A DNA stretch of 64,000 nucleotides, taken from positions 1 through 64,000 of the forward strand of contig JARSSO010000035.1 of assembly GCA_029624765.1 (NCBI GenBank), given 5' to 3'. This document shows, piece after piece, positions 20,431 to 28,369 of the stretch. The stretch comes from Candidatus Contendibacter sp. (GTDB lineage Bacteria > Pseudomonadota > Gammaproteobacteria > Competibacterales > Competibacteraceae). The translations under genes were made by a program, and so were the position numbers. Below the pieces are notes generated by a model. That model was not told the origin of the DNA. It ran no database searches and was given only the letters and a program-made list of their open reading frames with translations. Position 1 is the stretch's first letter, and the number at the start of each line of letters is the position of its first letter.

Positions 20431-20508
20431 TTGCAAGGCAAGATGGTTGCAAAACAAATTTGTCTTATTTATAAATGAAAGACAAAAAAGTTGCAAGACA
20501 GGATTGTT
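20431..20508 (-). promoter_or_regulatory. AT-rich promoter region of the AAA pair, with direct and inverted repeats
   Basis: On the minus strand TTGCAA (20496-20491), a 17-base spacer and TATAAA (20473-20468) form a plausible sigma-70 promoter. TTTGTCTT/AAGACAAA (20459-20466 and 20479-20486) is an inverted repeat over the -10. An imperfect 18-base direct repeat starts at 20431 and again at 20491, exactly 60 bases apart (15 of 18 match). Its composition is strikingly AT-rich against the surroundings. Confidence 0.45.
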
Positions 20509-20515
20509 TTACTAA

Positions 20516-21451
20516 TTACCTACTCTGATGACGGGGATGATGCGGTGCGTCCAGCCAGCGCACCGTCCGAGTCATGGGCTCCGGTTGCAAGGTAGCGTGC
20601 TGGATACCGAAGCGTTCGGCGAGCAGGGTGTGGCAGGCGTCGAGCACCGTTTCCCACTGGCGCAGATCCCGCACCACCAGGTGCGCCGAGAGCAAGGTCT
20701 GTTCCGGGGCTACGCTCCAGATGTGCAGGTCATGCACCGAGGCCACGCCGGGCACGGTCGCCAGCGCCCGCCCGACCTCTTCCGGCGCCACCGTGAACGG
20801 GGTTCCTTCCATCAGCCCGTGCAGCGCCTCGCGCAGCAGCCGCAGGCTGGATGTCAAAACCAGCGCGCCGATGCCCAGGGACAGTAGCGGGTCGATGGGT
20901 GTCCAGGCAGTGAAGGCGATCACGACGCCGGAGAGCAGGGCGGCCACTGAACCCAGCAGGTCGCCGAGGACGTGCAGCAACGCCGCGCGCGTGTTGAGAT
21001 TGCGCTCGCCGTGGCTGAGCAGCCAGGCCACCAGGACGTTGATCGCCAGTCCAGCGGCGGCGGCCAGCGACACCGCCTCGCCGACGACCGGCTGCGGGTC
21101 GCGCAGGCGCTGGATGGCGGAGACCGCGATCCAGGCCACCAGAGCCAGCAAACCCAGACTGTTGACCAGGGCCGCCAGAAACTCGGCCCGGCCGAAACCG
21201 TAGCTGTGCCGCGCCGAAGCCGGGCGGCGGGCCAGCCAGGCCGCCACCGCCGCCAGCGCCAGCGCGGCGGCGTCGTTGACCATGTGGCCGGCGTCGGCCA
21301 CCAGCGCCAGCGACCCCGCCCACCATCCGACTCCGGCTTCCACCCCGGCATAACCCAAGGTCAGCCCGGTGGCCAGCCACAGGAGGCGTCCGCCGGTTTC
21401 GGGACGGTGATGGTGATGGTGGTGATGGGCATGATCGTGGGGTGGTTGCAT
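20516..21451 (-). CDS. Cation diffusion facilitator, Zn2+/Co2+ efflux (CzcD/ZitB type)
   Basis: A 311-residue inner-membrane metal/proton antiporter. The start carries a histidine-rich tail (HDHAHHHHHHH), then six TM segments and a C-terminal metal-binding cytoplasmic domain (about 210-290). The membrane metal-site motifs are present in TM2 (ADAGHMVNDA) and TM5 (HVLGDLLGS), the His-Asp pattern of zinc-type CDF proteins. The Met at 21451 begins the family-like N terminus; an upstream extension of the open frame is unlike the family. Confidence 0.9.
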   Translation of the reverse strand: MQPPHDHAHHHHHHHRPETGGRLLWLATGLTLGYAGVEAGVGWWAGSLALVADAGHMVNDAAALALAAVAAWLARRPASARHSYGFGRAEFLAALVNSLGLLALVAWIAVSAIQRLRDPQPVVGEAVSLAAAAGLAINVLVAWLLSHGERNLNTRAALLHVLGDLLGSVAALLSGVVIAFTAWTPIDPLLSLGIGALVLTSSLRLLREALHGLMEGTPFTVAPEEVGRALATVPGVASVHDLHIWSVAPEQTLLSAHLVVRDLRQWETVLDACHTLLAERFGIQHATLQPEPMTRTVRWLDAPHHPRHQSR

Positions 21452-21516
21452 GACCTGGAGCGGAGCTGAACGGTTACGCGCCTGACACCTGACGCCTCGA
21501 CCGCTGTCAGGGAGCA

Positions 21517-22065
21517 CTACTGGAGCGAGCCCCAGCGGGTGACGGTCGGTTCGGCGGTCGCCCACTTCCAGGCGGCGCCCTGCCGGCAGGCGGTGGTCAA
21601 AAACCATTGGCGGGTTTGTTGTTGCCCTTCGCCATCGACCACGGAAAAGAGCGCTTCCTTGCAAAACGCCAGGGGGGTGCGCAAGACACGGATCGTCCGT
21701 ACCTCGCCGTGTTCGTTGCCATAGGGAATCGAATGCTGGATTCGCCATGCCTGGATGTCGCCAGGATTCATGCGGCCAATCAACCCGGCGATTTCATCCT
21801 GTTCGGCTTGTTGCCATTTGCGAAACACGTATTTTCCCGTCGCGTCGACCGCGGCCTTGACGCCGATGCCGACGCCATAGCCCACGGCGGGATTGGTGGT
21901 GGCCGCGCCAGTGGCAATTCCGGCCGCCGCGCCAGCGAAGCCGCCCACCGTATTGCAACCGGCCAGGGCGATGACCGCTAAACTCGCAAGCCACCTACTG
22001 AATGACGCGGCGCCAACTCGGACAGTGATTCGGCCTGACGCCGCCAGCGATCCGGCTCGAATCAT
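21517..22065 (-). CDS. Putative lipoprotein, paralogue of the upstream gene (second copy)
   Basis: 182 residues with a signal and lipobox (IALAGC), then a small-residue-rich glycine/alanine stretch and a C-terminal domain ending in WKWATAEP..RWGSLQ. The C-terminal end and the GYGVGIGVKA-type segment parallel the upstream gene (22062-22583), so these are tandem duplicates. The start ATG overlaps the upstream stop as ATGA (22062-22065). The glycine-rich segment is reminiscent of glycine-zipper outer-membrane lipoproteins. Function unknown. Confidence 0.75.
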   Translation of the reverse strand: MIRAGSLAASGRITVRVGAASFSRWLASLAVIALAGCNTVGGFAGAAAGIATGAATTNPAVGYGVGIGVKAAVDATGKYVFRKWQQAEQDEIAGLIGRMNPGDIQAWRIQHSIPYGNEHGEVRTIRVLRTPLAFCKEALFSVVDGEGQQQTRQWFLTTACRQGAAWKWATAEPTVTRWGSLQ

Positions 22066-22583
22066 TGCAGTGCGCCCCAGCGCTCGGTTGCCGGTTCGGC
22101 GGAAGCCCATTTCCACTGGTTGGCGTCCCGACAAATAATAGCGACGTAGAAAGCGCTATGGGGTTGCTGATCAGCGGTGCTATCGATTGAAAACACGATT
22201 TCCTTGCAGAGCAAGTTTCGACCGCTGATGATTCGACTGACCGTGACGCGGCCGCGCTCGTTTTCTTCAATCGGAATCTGGTGCGTCACTTGCCAAGTCG
22301 CCACTGCGCCCGGCTCCAGATTACCAGCGATCCGCGCAATCATGTCTTGCTGTTCGCCATGCACTTTGCGCTGCGCATACTGTAAACCCGCCAGTGCGGC
22401 CGAACGTACCCCCAGCCCGATGCCGGTTGCAACGGCGGCATTATCGGTGACCTGAGACGCCAACGCCGCCCCCCCGATGCCCGCCAGATCGGCCGTGCCC
22501 TCCCGAAGGAACGAGCTGCATCCGCTTGCGATGAGCGTGATGGGCAGCAGCCAAGGCGTCAAAACTGGATTGGACAGCCGCAT
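22062..22583 (-). CDS. Putative lipoprotein (first copy of tandem pair)
   Basis: 173 residues with a signal and lipobox (LIASGC), an alanine/glycine-rich stretch (about 30-75), then a domain ending WKWASAEP..RWGALQ as in the downstream gene. Both copies keep paired cysteines in the C-terminal domain (LLCKEIVF..IICRD here). A likely promoter is seen at 22625-22651. The family is not recognised. The envelope location follows from the lipobox. Confidence 0.75.
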   Translation of the reverse strand: MRLSNPVLTPWLLPITLIASGCSSFLREGTADLAGIGGAALASQVTDNAAVATGIGLGVRSAALAGLQYAQRKVHGEQQDMIARIAGNLEPGAVATWQVTHQIPIEENERGRVTVSRIISGRNLLCKEIVFSIDSTADQQPHSAFYVAIICRDANQWKWASAEPATERWGALQ

Positions 22584-22624
22584 GATCGAACCCTTTTTAA
22601 TGTATTTTAACTTATTGTGAAATA

Positions 22625-22651
22625 ATTATATTTTTAAATCTAGACTGACAA
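22625..22651 (-). promoter_or_regulatory. Putative sigma-70 promoter for the lipoprotein pair
   Basis: On the minus strand TTGTCA (22651-22646) is followed by a 15-base spacer and a perfect TATAAT (22630-22625), about 42 bases before the first lipoprotein start, in an AT-rich stretch. The spacer is one to two bases shorter than usual. Confidence 0.45.
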
Positions 22652-22737
22652 TTTATGATGTTTGTCTCCACCTTGCGGTGGTTCGGGAAGAGAAGTCCGA
22701 TCGCGATGAAGGTGCGTCCGGGGCGATAGGCGCCCCG

Positions 22738-23121
22738 TCAACAGCATTGCGCCACGGCGCACGCCGCCTGCCGGATGAGCGCTGCGGGAATCGCCTCGAA
22801 CGTCTGGCCGCCGACGGTGACGGTGCGGCAAAGGCTCGGCTGGCCGCAGAGCTCGCCGCAGGATCGGCACTCGTTTTCCGACGCGGCGGCGCCCGGTAGC
22901 ACCGATTCCAGCGGTACGCCGTCCAGCAGAATCAGGTTGGATTCGGGCAAGCGCTCGGGCGGCAGCCTGGTTTCGCGGTACGCGACGGTCACGCCGCGCG
23001 ACGCGCACTCGGCGGCCAGTTGAGAAACGATCTGTTGCAGCGACTGCAGGGTGTCGGAGCAGCGCAGGCAGGTGCGCCCGTCTTTTTCGAGATGGCGCCA
23101 TTCGATTTCGAGAGTTTTCAT
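22738..23121 (-). CDS. DUF2703-like cysteine-rich protein of the arsenic operon
   Basis: 127 residues, cytoplasmic, last gene of the ars operon, with GGAGG five bases before the ATG. Nine cysteines are spread over the chain: CLRCSD early, CRSCGELC in the middle and CC at the very end. The N-terminal LEIEWRHL start and the LLDGVPLE strand fit DUF2703, a thioredoxin-fold-like family often found beside metal-resistance genes. A thiol or metal(loid)-binding accessory role is inferred from context and cysteine content only. Confidence 0.65.
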   Translation of the reverse strand: MKTLEIEWRHLEKDGRTCLRCSDTLQSLQQIVSQLAAECASRGVTVAYRETRLPPERLPESNLILLDGVPLESVLPGAAASENECRSCGELCGQPSLCRTVTVGGQTFEAIPAALIRQAACAVAQCC

Positions 23122-23139
23122 GGGAACCTCCAGCGGACG

Positions 23140-24237
23140 CTAAACAGCCCCGGCCGTCGGGATGCTCGATCCTCGCTCGTACCACTTGCGGCTGCGGTTG
23201 ACGAGGCCGGCCACCACCAGCATCACCGGCACTTCGATCAATACCCCGACCACGGTCGCCAGCGCCGCCCCCGACTCGAAGCCAAAAAGCGCAATCGCCG
23301 CCGCGACCGCCAATTCGAAGAAGTTGCTGGCGCCGATCAGGGCCGAGGGACCGGCTACGCAGTGCGGCGATCCAACCTTGCGGTTGAGCCAGTAGGCCAG
23401 CCCAGCGTTGAAGAACACCTGGAACAGGATCGGAATCGCCAGCAGCAGGATCACCAGCGGCTGTTTGACGATCTGTTCGCCCTGAAAGCCGAACAGTAAC
23501 ACCAGCGTGGTCAGCAGCGCCACCAGCGACAGTGGGCCGAGTTTTTCCAGCAACCGCGCCAGACCCGCCGGCCCTTGGGACTTCAGCACCGCGCCGCGCG
23601 CGATTTGGGCGACGAACAGCGGAATCACGATGTACAGCACCACCGACAGGAACAAGGTCTGCCACGGCACGACGATGGAGGTCAGCCCCAGCAGCAGGCC
23701 GACGATGGGGCCGAAGGCGAACACCATGATCACGTCGTTCAAGGCTACCTGGCTGAGGGTGAAGTGCGGCTCGCCCTTGGTGAGGTTGCTCCACACGAAC
23801 ACCATCGCGGTGCAGGGCGCGGCGGCCAGCAGGATCAGACCGGCGATGTAGGACTCGATCTGCTCCGCCGGCAGCAGCGGTGCGAACAGCCCGCCGACGA
23901 ACAGCCAGCCCAGCAGCGCCATCGAGAACGGCTTGATGCCCCAGTTGATCAGCAGAGTGACGCCGATCCCGCGCCAGTATTGCCCGACCTCGCGCAGCGC
24001 GGCGAAATCGATCTTGACCAGCATCGGGATGATCATCAGCCAGATCAGCACGGCCACCGGCAGGTTGACCTGAGCGATTTCCAGTTTGCCGACAGTTTGG
24101 AACGCACTCGGCAGGAAGTGGCCCAGCACGATCCCGGTCACGATGCACAGCGCCACCCACAACGTCAGGTAACGCTCGAACACGCCCAATCGAGCATTCT
24201 CCGCCTGTTTGGCGGTCATCTCGCAAGCCGCGCTCAC
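23140..24237 (-). CDS. acr3: Arsenite efflux permease Acr3
   Basis: An ACR3-family inner-membrane As(III)/H+ antiporter; 365 residues with about ten TM segments. The conserved TM4 cysteine is in LAAAPCTAMVFVWS and a conserved Glu in the IEVPVML segment. A GTG start at 24237 overlaps the ArsR-ArsC stop as GTGA and has GGAAGGA just upstream, favouring it over the ATG at 24219. It follows the regulator/reductase gene and precedes the DUF2703 gene, forming a compact three-gene resistance operon. Confidence 0.92.
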   Translation of the reverse strand: MSAACEMTAKQAENARLGVFERYLTLWVALCIVTGIVLGHFLPSAFQTVGKLEIAQVNLPVAVLIWLMIIPMLVKIDFAALREVGQYWRGIGVTLLINWGIKPFSMALLGWLFVGGLFAPLLPAEQIESYIAGLILLAAAPCTAMVFVWSNLTKGEPHFTLSQVALNDVIMVFAFGPIVGLLLGLTSIVVPWQTLFLSVVLYIVIPLFVAQIARGAVLKSQGPAGLARLLEKLGPLSLVALLTTLVLLFGFQGEQIVKQPLVILLLAIPILFQVFFNAGLAYWLNRKVGSPHCVAGPSALIGASNFFELAVAAAIALFGFESGAALATVVGVLIEVPVMLVVAGLVNRSRKWYERGSSIPTAGAV

Positions 24238-25085
24238 GAACTTCCTTCCAAGGTGGTCCGACCGATCTCGTCCAGCTTGCTCTTCAGCTTGATCTTGTCC
24301 AGCGCGCGGATCGGCAGGTTCATGAAAATCCTGATGCGGTTTTCCAGTTCGCGCAGCGCCTTGCGGAAGGCCAGCATTTTTTGCGCGTCGTCGCCTTCCG
24401 CCGCCGCCGGGTCTTCCACGCCCCAATGCGCCGTCATCGGCTGGCCCGGCCAGATCGGACACACCTCGCCGGCGGCGTTGTCGCAGACCGTGAACACGAA
24501 ATCCAGCGGCGGAGCATCGGGCGCGGCGAACTCGTCCCAACTTTTACTGCGCAGTCCCTCGGTCGGAATGCCCTGCAATTCCAGCAACTTCAGGGTGTAG
24601 GGATTGACCTTGCCGGTGGGAAAACTGCCGGCGCTGAAGGCGCGGAAGCGGCCCTGGCCCAGGTGGTTCATGGTGGCTTCGGCCAGGATGCTGCGGGCCG
24701 AGTTGCCGGTGCAAAGGAAAAGAACGTTGTAAACGGCGTCCTGATTCATGGCGGCGGGTTTCCGGATCAAGGTTTCCACGGGAATCGGGGTGTTGGCGGC
24801 CAGCACCGGCAAATTGCAGCAATGCTCGGTCAAGTAGGCCATCAGTTCGACGATTGCGTCGCAGCGGGCCTGGTAGATCAACTGCCGGCCCTCGCGGCGG
24901 CAATCGAGCAGGCCGGCCTGCTGCAAGGTCTTCAAATGAAACGACAGCGTCGCCAGCGGCAGGCCGAACTGCTCGCCCACCTGGCCGGCCGGTTGCGGTC
25001 CGGCCTGGGCCAGATGGCGGAAAATCTCAAGTCGGGTGTCCTGCGCGAGCGCGCCGAGAATGGCGATAGCGTTCGATTTATCCAT
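24234..25085 (-). CDS. ArsR-ArsC fusion: arsenic-responsive repressor joined to arsenate reductase
   Basis: 283 residues in one uninterrupted frame. Residues 1-95 are an ArsR/SmtB winged helix (recognition helix around LPLATLSFHLKTLQ) with a Cys89-Cys90 pair near its end, like the C-terminal cysteine-pair As(III) site of some ArsR proteins. A linker (about 91-112) leads to a low-molecular-weight phosphatase-type ArsC domain with the CTGNSARS P-loop (catalytic Cys125) and a DEFAAPDAPPLDFVFTVCD stretch. It would repress its own operon and reduce arsenate to arsenite for Acr3. An internal ATG (Met113) could also give free ArsC. Frame continuity argues against a sequencing artefact. Confidence 0.88.
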   Translation of the reverse strand: MDKSNAIAILGALAQDTRLEIFRHLAQAGPQPAGQVGEQFGLPLATLSFHLKTLQQAGLLDCRREGRQLIYQARCDAIVELMAYLTEHCCNLPVLAANTPIPVETLIRKPAAMNQDAVYNVLFLCTGNSARSILAEATMNHLGQGRFRAFSAGSFPTGKVNPYTLKLLELQGIPTEGLRSKSWDEFAAPDAPPLDFVFTVCDNAAGEVCPIWPGQPMTAHWGVEDPAAAEGDDAQKMLAFRKALRELENRIRIFMNLPIRALDKIKLKSKLDEIGRTTLEGSS

Positions 25086-25107
25086 ATTTCCAAGAATATC
25101 GAAATAT
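25084..25107 (-). promoter_or_regulatory. Putative ArsR operator overlapping the ars start codon
   Basis: ATATTTC (25084-25090) and GAAATAT (25101-25107) form a perfect 7-base inverted repeat with a 10-base spacer. This AT-rich pattern is typical of ArsR/SmtB operators. It overlaps the ATG of the ArsR-ArsC gene (25083-25085), so binding could block both transcription and initiation. Confidence 0.6.
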
Positions 25108-25205
25108 CTAAGGCGCAACAAGCCGACGGGATTGATCCTTACGAAAATTGCAAGCAATATGTCGGGTAAATGGGACCATCGTCGTTCGCATTTCGGAGAA
25201 AAATC

Positions 25206-25985
25206 GTGCCGCTCATCCTGACCGAAACCCAAGACGCGATCGGAACGATCGTGATGAACCATGCCCAAAAGCGCAATGCCCTCAGCGAAGCGCTGATCGG
25301 CGAGATCACCACCGCGTTGGAATGCTTTCGAGAGCAGAACATTCGCGCCGCCGTGTTGCGAGCCCCGGCCGGGACCAAGGTCTGGTCCGCCGGCCACGAT
25401 GTTAGCGAGTTGCCGGATCGTGGCCGCGACCCACTCGGCTGGAGCGATGCGTTGCGCGTTCTGGTCCGCGCCATCCAGGAATTTCCAGCGCCCGTCATCG
25501 CCCTGATCGAGGGCGGCGTCTGGGGCGGCGGTTGCGAGGTGGCCATGGCCTGCGACATCCTGGTCGCCACGCCCGGCGCCACCTTCGCCATCACCCCGGC
25601 CAAGCTCGGCGTTCCCTACAACCTGGGCGGCCTGCTGACGCTGATGAACATGGTTCCGCTGCCGGTGGCCAAGGAAATGCTGTTCACGGCGCAGCCGATC
25701 CCGACGACGCAGGCGCTGAACCTCGGCATCATCAACTACATCAAGCCCGCCGACGAGATCGAAGCCTTCGTGTACGGCCTGGCCGGCCAGATCGCCGCCA
25801 ATTCGCCCCTGAGCATCGGGGTGATGAAGGAGGAATTGCGGCTCCTGGCCAGCGCCCGGACCCTGAGTCCGGAACTGTTCGAGCGGATTCAGGGCTTGCG
25901 CCGCGTCGTGTACGACAGCCACGACTATCAGGAAGGCTTGAATGCGTTCCGCGAGAAACGAAAACCCCGGTTCCGGGGCGAATAG
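25206..25985 (+). CDS. scpB: Methylmalonyl-CoA decarboxylase (ScpB-like crotonase)
   Basis: A 259-residue crotonase-superfamily enzyme matching E. coli ScpB (261 aa) along its length. Shared blocks include SAGHDVSELP, GGVWGGGCEV, LGVPYNLGG and the C-terminal YDSHDYQEGLNAFREKRKP. It would decarboxylate methylmalonyl-CoA to propionyl-CoA in the cytoplasm. The GTG at 25206 has GGAG seven bases upstream and gives the family length; an ATG at 25170 lacks such a site. No methylmalonyl-CoA mutase gene is adjacent. It is divergent from the ars operon and precedes an FAD oxidase. Confidence 0.87.
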   Translation: MPLILTETQDAIGTIVMNHAQKRNALSEALIGEITTALECFREQNIRAAVLRAPAGTKVWSAGHDVSELPDRGRDPLGWSDALRVLVRAIQEFPAPVIALIEGGVWGGGCEVAMACDILVATPGATFAITPAKLGVPYNLGGLLTLMNMVPLPVAKEMLFTAQPIPTTQALNLGIINYIKPADEIEAFVYGLAGQIAANSPLSIGVMKEELRLLASARTLSPELFERIQGLRRVVYDSHDYQEGLNAFREKRKPRFRGE

Positions 25986-26009
25986 GCCAATCCAGCGGTC
26001 GGGGGAGGC

Positions 26010-27134
26010 ATGGAAACCGTCGATACCGTCGTCGTCGGCGCGGGGGTGATCGGCCTGGCGGTGGCCCGGCAATTGGCGCTGGCCGGCCGCGAAGTGTTGA
26101 TCCTGGAGGCGGAGGCCCGCTTCGGCGCGCAAACCTCGGCGCGCAACTCCGAGGTCATCCATGCCGGAATCTACTATCCGACCGGCTCGCTCAAGGCCCG
26201 TTTGTGCGCGCGGGGCAAGGAACTGCTCTATCAGTACTGCGCCGAGCGCGGCGTCGCCCATCGCCGGATCGGCAAGCTGTTGATCGCCGTCGACGCGGCG
26301 GAGTTGCCCGCGCTCGCCGGCCATGCCAAGCGGGCGGCCGCCAACGGCGTGCCGCTGCGGTCACTGGGGGCCGTCGAGATTTACCAGCGCGAACCGGCGG
26401 TGCGCGCGGTCGCCGGCCTTTACTCGGAATCGACCGGCATTCTCGACAGCCATGGGCTGATGCTCGCGCTGCTGGGGGACGCCGAGCAGGCTGGCGCGAC
26501 CCTGGTTACCCGAACGCCGGTGGTGGCGGCGCGTATCGAAGCGGACGGGATCGCGCTGCGCGCCGGCGGCGATGCGCCGTTCGAGTTGCGTTGCCGCCGG
26601 CTGGTCAACGCGGCGGGTCTGCGCGCCCAGGAACTGGCCCGGCGCATCGTCGGCTTTCCCACCGCGCGCATCCCGCCCACGTTTTACGCCAAGGGTCACT
26701 ATTTCCTGCTGAGCGGGCGCGTCCCGTTCCGACACCTGGTCTATCCGATGCCGGACCATGCTGGACTGGGCATTCACGTGACGCTCGACCTGGGTGGCCA
26801 GTGCCGGTTCGGACCGGATGTCAGCGGCTGGCCGGCCACCCCGGACTATGCCTTCGAATCCGGCCTGGAGGACAAGTTTTACCGGGCGATCCGCCGCTAC
26901 TACCCCGACCTGCCGGACGGCGCGTTGCGGCCGGGCTACACCGGGATTCGGCCCAAGGTCACCGGCCCGGCCGAGATCGCCGGCGACTTCATCGTTCAGG
27001 GGCCGGCCGCGCATGGAGTGGCGGGGCTGGTGAACCTGTTCGGGATCGAATCGCCGGGCCTGACCGCCTGCCTGGCGATCGCGGAACAGGTATTGGCCGA
27101 GCTGACCCTGGAACCGCGCCGTCACGCCCCGTGA
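26010..27134 (+). CDS. FAD-dependent oxidoreductase, L-2-hydroxyglutarate oxidase-like
   Basis: 374 residues of the DAO/glycerol-3-phosphate-oxidase fold. The N-terminal dinucleotide-binding VVGAGVIGLAVARQLA is followed by the LhgO-like ARNSEVIHAGIYYP block and a C-terminal GIESPGLTACLAIA. This pattern is closest to L-2-hydroxyglutarate dehydrogenases, which feed electrons to the quinone pool. The start has a strong GGGGGAGG. The last 13 bases overlap the convergent aminotransferase gene. Substrate assignment is by family resemblance. Confidence 0.8.
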   Translation: METVDTVVVGAGVIGLAVARQLALAGREVLILEAEARFGAQTSARNSEVIHAGIYYPTGSLKARLCARGKELLYQYCAERGVAHRRIGKLLIAVDAAELPALAGHAKRAAANGVPLRSLGAVEIYQREPAVRAVAGLYSESTGILDSHGLMLALLGDAEQAGATLVTRTPVVAARIEADGIALRAGGDAPFELRCRRLVNAAGLRAQELARRIVGFPTARIPPTFYAKGHYFLLSGRVPFRHLVYPMPDHAGLGIHVTLDLGGQCRFGPDVSGWPATPDYAFESGLEDKFYRAIRRYYPDLPDGALRPGYTGIRPKVTGPAEIAGDFIVQGPAAHGVAGLVNLFGIESPGLTACLAIAEQVLAELTLEPRRHAP

Positions 27135-28351
27135 TGGCGCCGGTGATAGCGATCCAGAAAGCGGCCGAGCCGTCCAATCGCGTCCACCAGGTCGTCCTCG
27201 TGGGGCAGGAACACGATCCGCAGATGGTCCGGCTGGGGCCAGTTGAAGCCGGTGCCCTGCACCAGCAGCACCTTTTCCTCCAGCAACAGTTCCAGCACGA
27301 ACTGCTGGTCGTCGGCGATGGGATAGAGCCTGGGATCGAGGCGCGGAAACAGATACAGCGCCGCTTTCGGCTTGACGCAACCGACGCCGGGAATCGCCGT
27401 GAGTAACTCAAACGCCAGGTCGCGCTGCTTGCCCAGCCGGCCGGTGGGCAGCACCAGATCGCCGATGCTTTGATAGCCGCCGAGCGCGGTCTGAATCGCG
27501 TACTGGGCCGGGACGTTGGCGCATAGCCGCATCGAGGCCAGGATGGTCAGGCCCTCGATGTAGTCCTGGGCGTGGCTCCGTTCGCCCGACACCACCACCC
27601 AGCCGGCGCGGTAGCCGCAGGCCCGGTAATTTTTCGACAGGCCGTTGAAGGTCAGACACAGCACGTCGTCCGCCAGGGACGCGATGGACGTGTGCTGGGC
27701 GCCGTCGTAGAGCACCTTGTCGTAAATCTCGTCGGCGTACACGATGAGCTGGTGCTGGCGGGCGATCTCCAGGATTTCCCGCAGCAGGTCGGCCGGATAC
27801 AGCGCGCCGGTCGGATTGTTCGGATTGATGACGACGATGGCGCGGGTGTTCGGGGTGATCTTGCCGCGGATGTCGTCCAGATCGGGCAGCCAGCCGGCCT
27901 GCTCGTCGCACAGATAGTGGCGCGGGGTGCCGCCCGACAGGCTGACCACCGCCGTCCACAGCGGATAGTCCGGAGCTGGAATCAACACCTCGTCGCCGTT
28001 GTTGAGCAGGGCTTGCAAGCTCATCGTGATCAATTCGGACACGCCGTTGCCGATGTAGATATCCTCGACCTGCACCCCGCGAATCCGCTTTTGCTGGGTG
28101 TAGTGCATGATCGCCTTGCGCGCGGCGAACAACCCTTTCGAGTCGCAGTAGCCGGAGGCGTCCGGCAGGTTGTGGATCACGTCCTGCACGATCTCGTCCG
28201 GCGCCAGAAAGCCGAAGGGCGCCGGATTGCCGATGTTGAGCTTGGTGATCCGCTGGCCTTCGTCTTCCATCTGCTTGGCGCGCGCCAGTACCGGACCGCG
28301 AATGTCGTAGCAAACGTTGGCGAGCTTGGCGGATTTGAGGATCGGTTGCAT
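27122..28351 (-). CDS. alaA: Alanine-type aminotransferase (AlaA-like, class I PLP enzyme)
   Basis: 409 residues, cytoplasmic, matching AlaA-type glutamate-pyruvate aminotransferases. Visible motifs are LNIGNPAPFGF at the start, the VVINPNNPTGALYP block, the DEIYDKVLYDG strand, the PLP lysine in GLSKNYRACGYRAGW and C-terminal LRIVFLP. It would interconvert pyruvate and alanine with glutamate. It converges on the FAD oxidase with a 13-base overlap of the two 3' ends. Confidence 0.9.
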   Translation of the reverse strand: MQPILKSAKLANVCYDIRGPVLARAKQMEDEGQRITKLNIGNPAPFGFLAPDEIVQDVIHNLPDASGYCDSKGLFAARKAIMHYTQQKRIRGVQVEDIYIGNGVSELITMSLQALLNNGDEVLIPAPDYPLWTAVVSLSGGTPRHYLCDEQAGWLPDLDDIRGKITPNTRAIVVINPNNPTGALYPADLLREILEIARQHQLIVYADEIYDKVLYDGAQHTSIASLADDVLCLTFNGLSKNYRACGYRAGWVVVSGERSHAQDYIEGLTILASMRLCANVPAQYAIQTALGGYQSIGDLVLPTGRLGKQRDLAFELLTAIPGVGCVKPKAALYLFPRLDPRLYPIADDQQFVLELLLEEKVLLVQGTGFNWPQPDHLRIVFLPHEDDLVDAIGRLGRFLDRYHRRHHGA

Positions 28352-28369
28352 CGGGAGATCATCCTGCGG

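Noticed and set aside
25086..26324. In-frame upstream extension of the ArsR-ArsC gene
   Set aside because: It would run antisense through the ScpB and FAD-oxidase genes. The ArsR fold starts at the Met at 25085, and the operator sits there.
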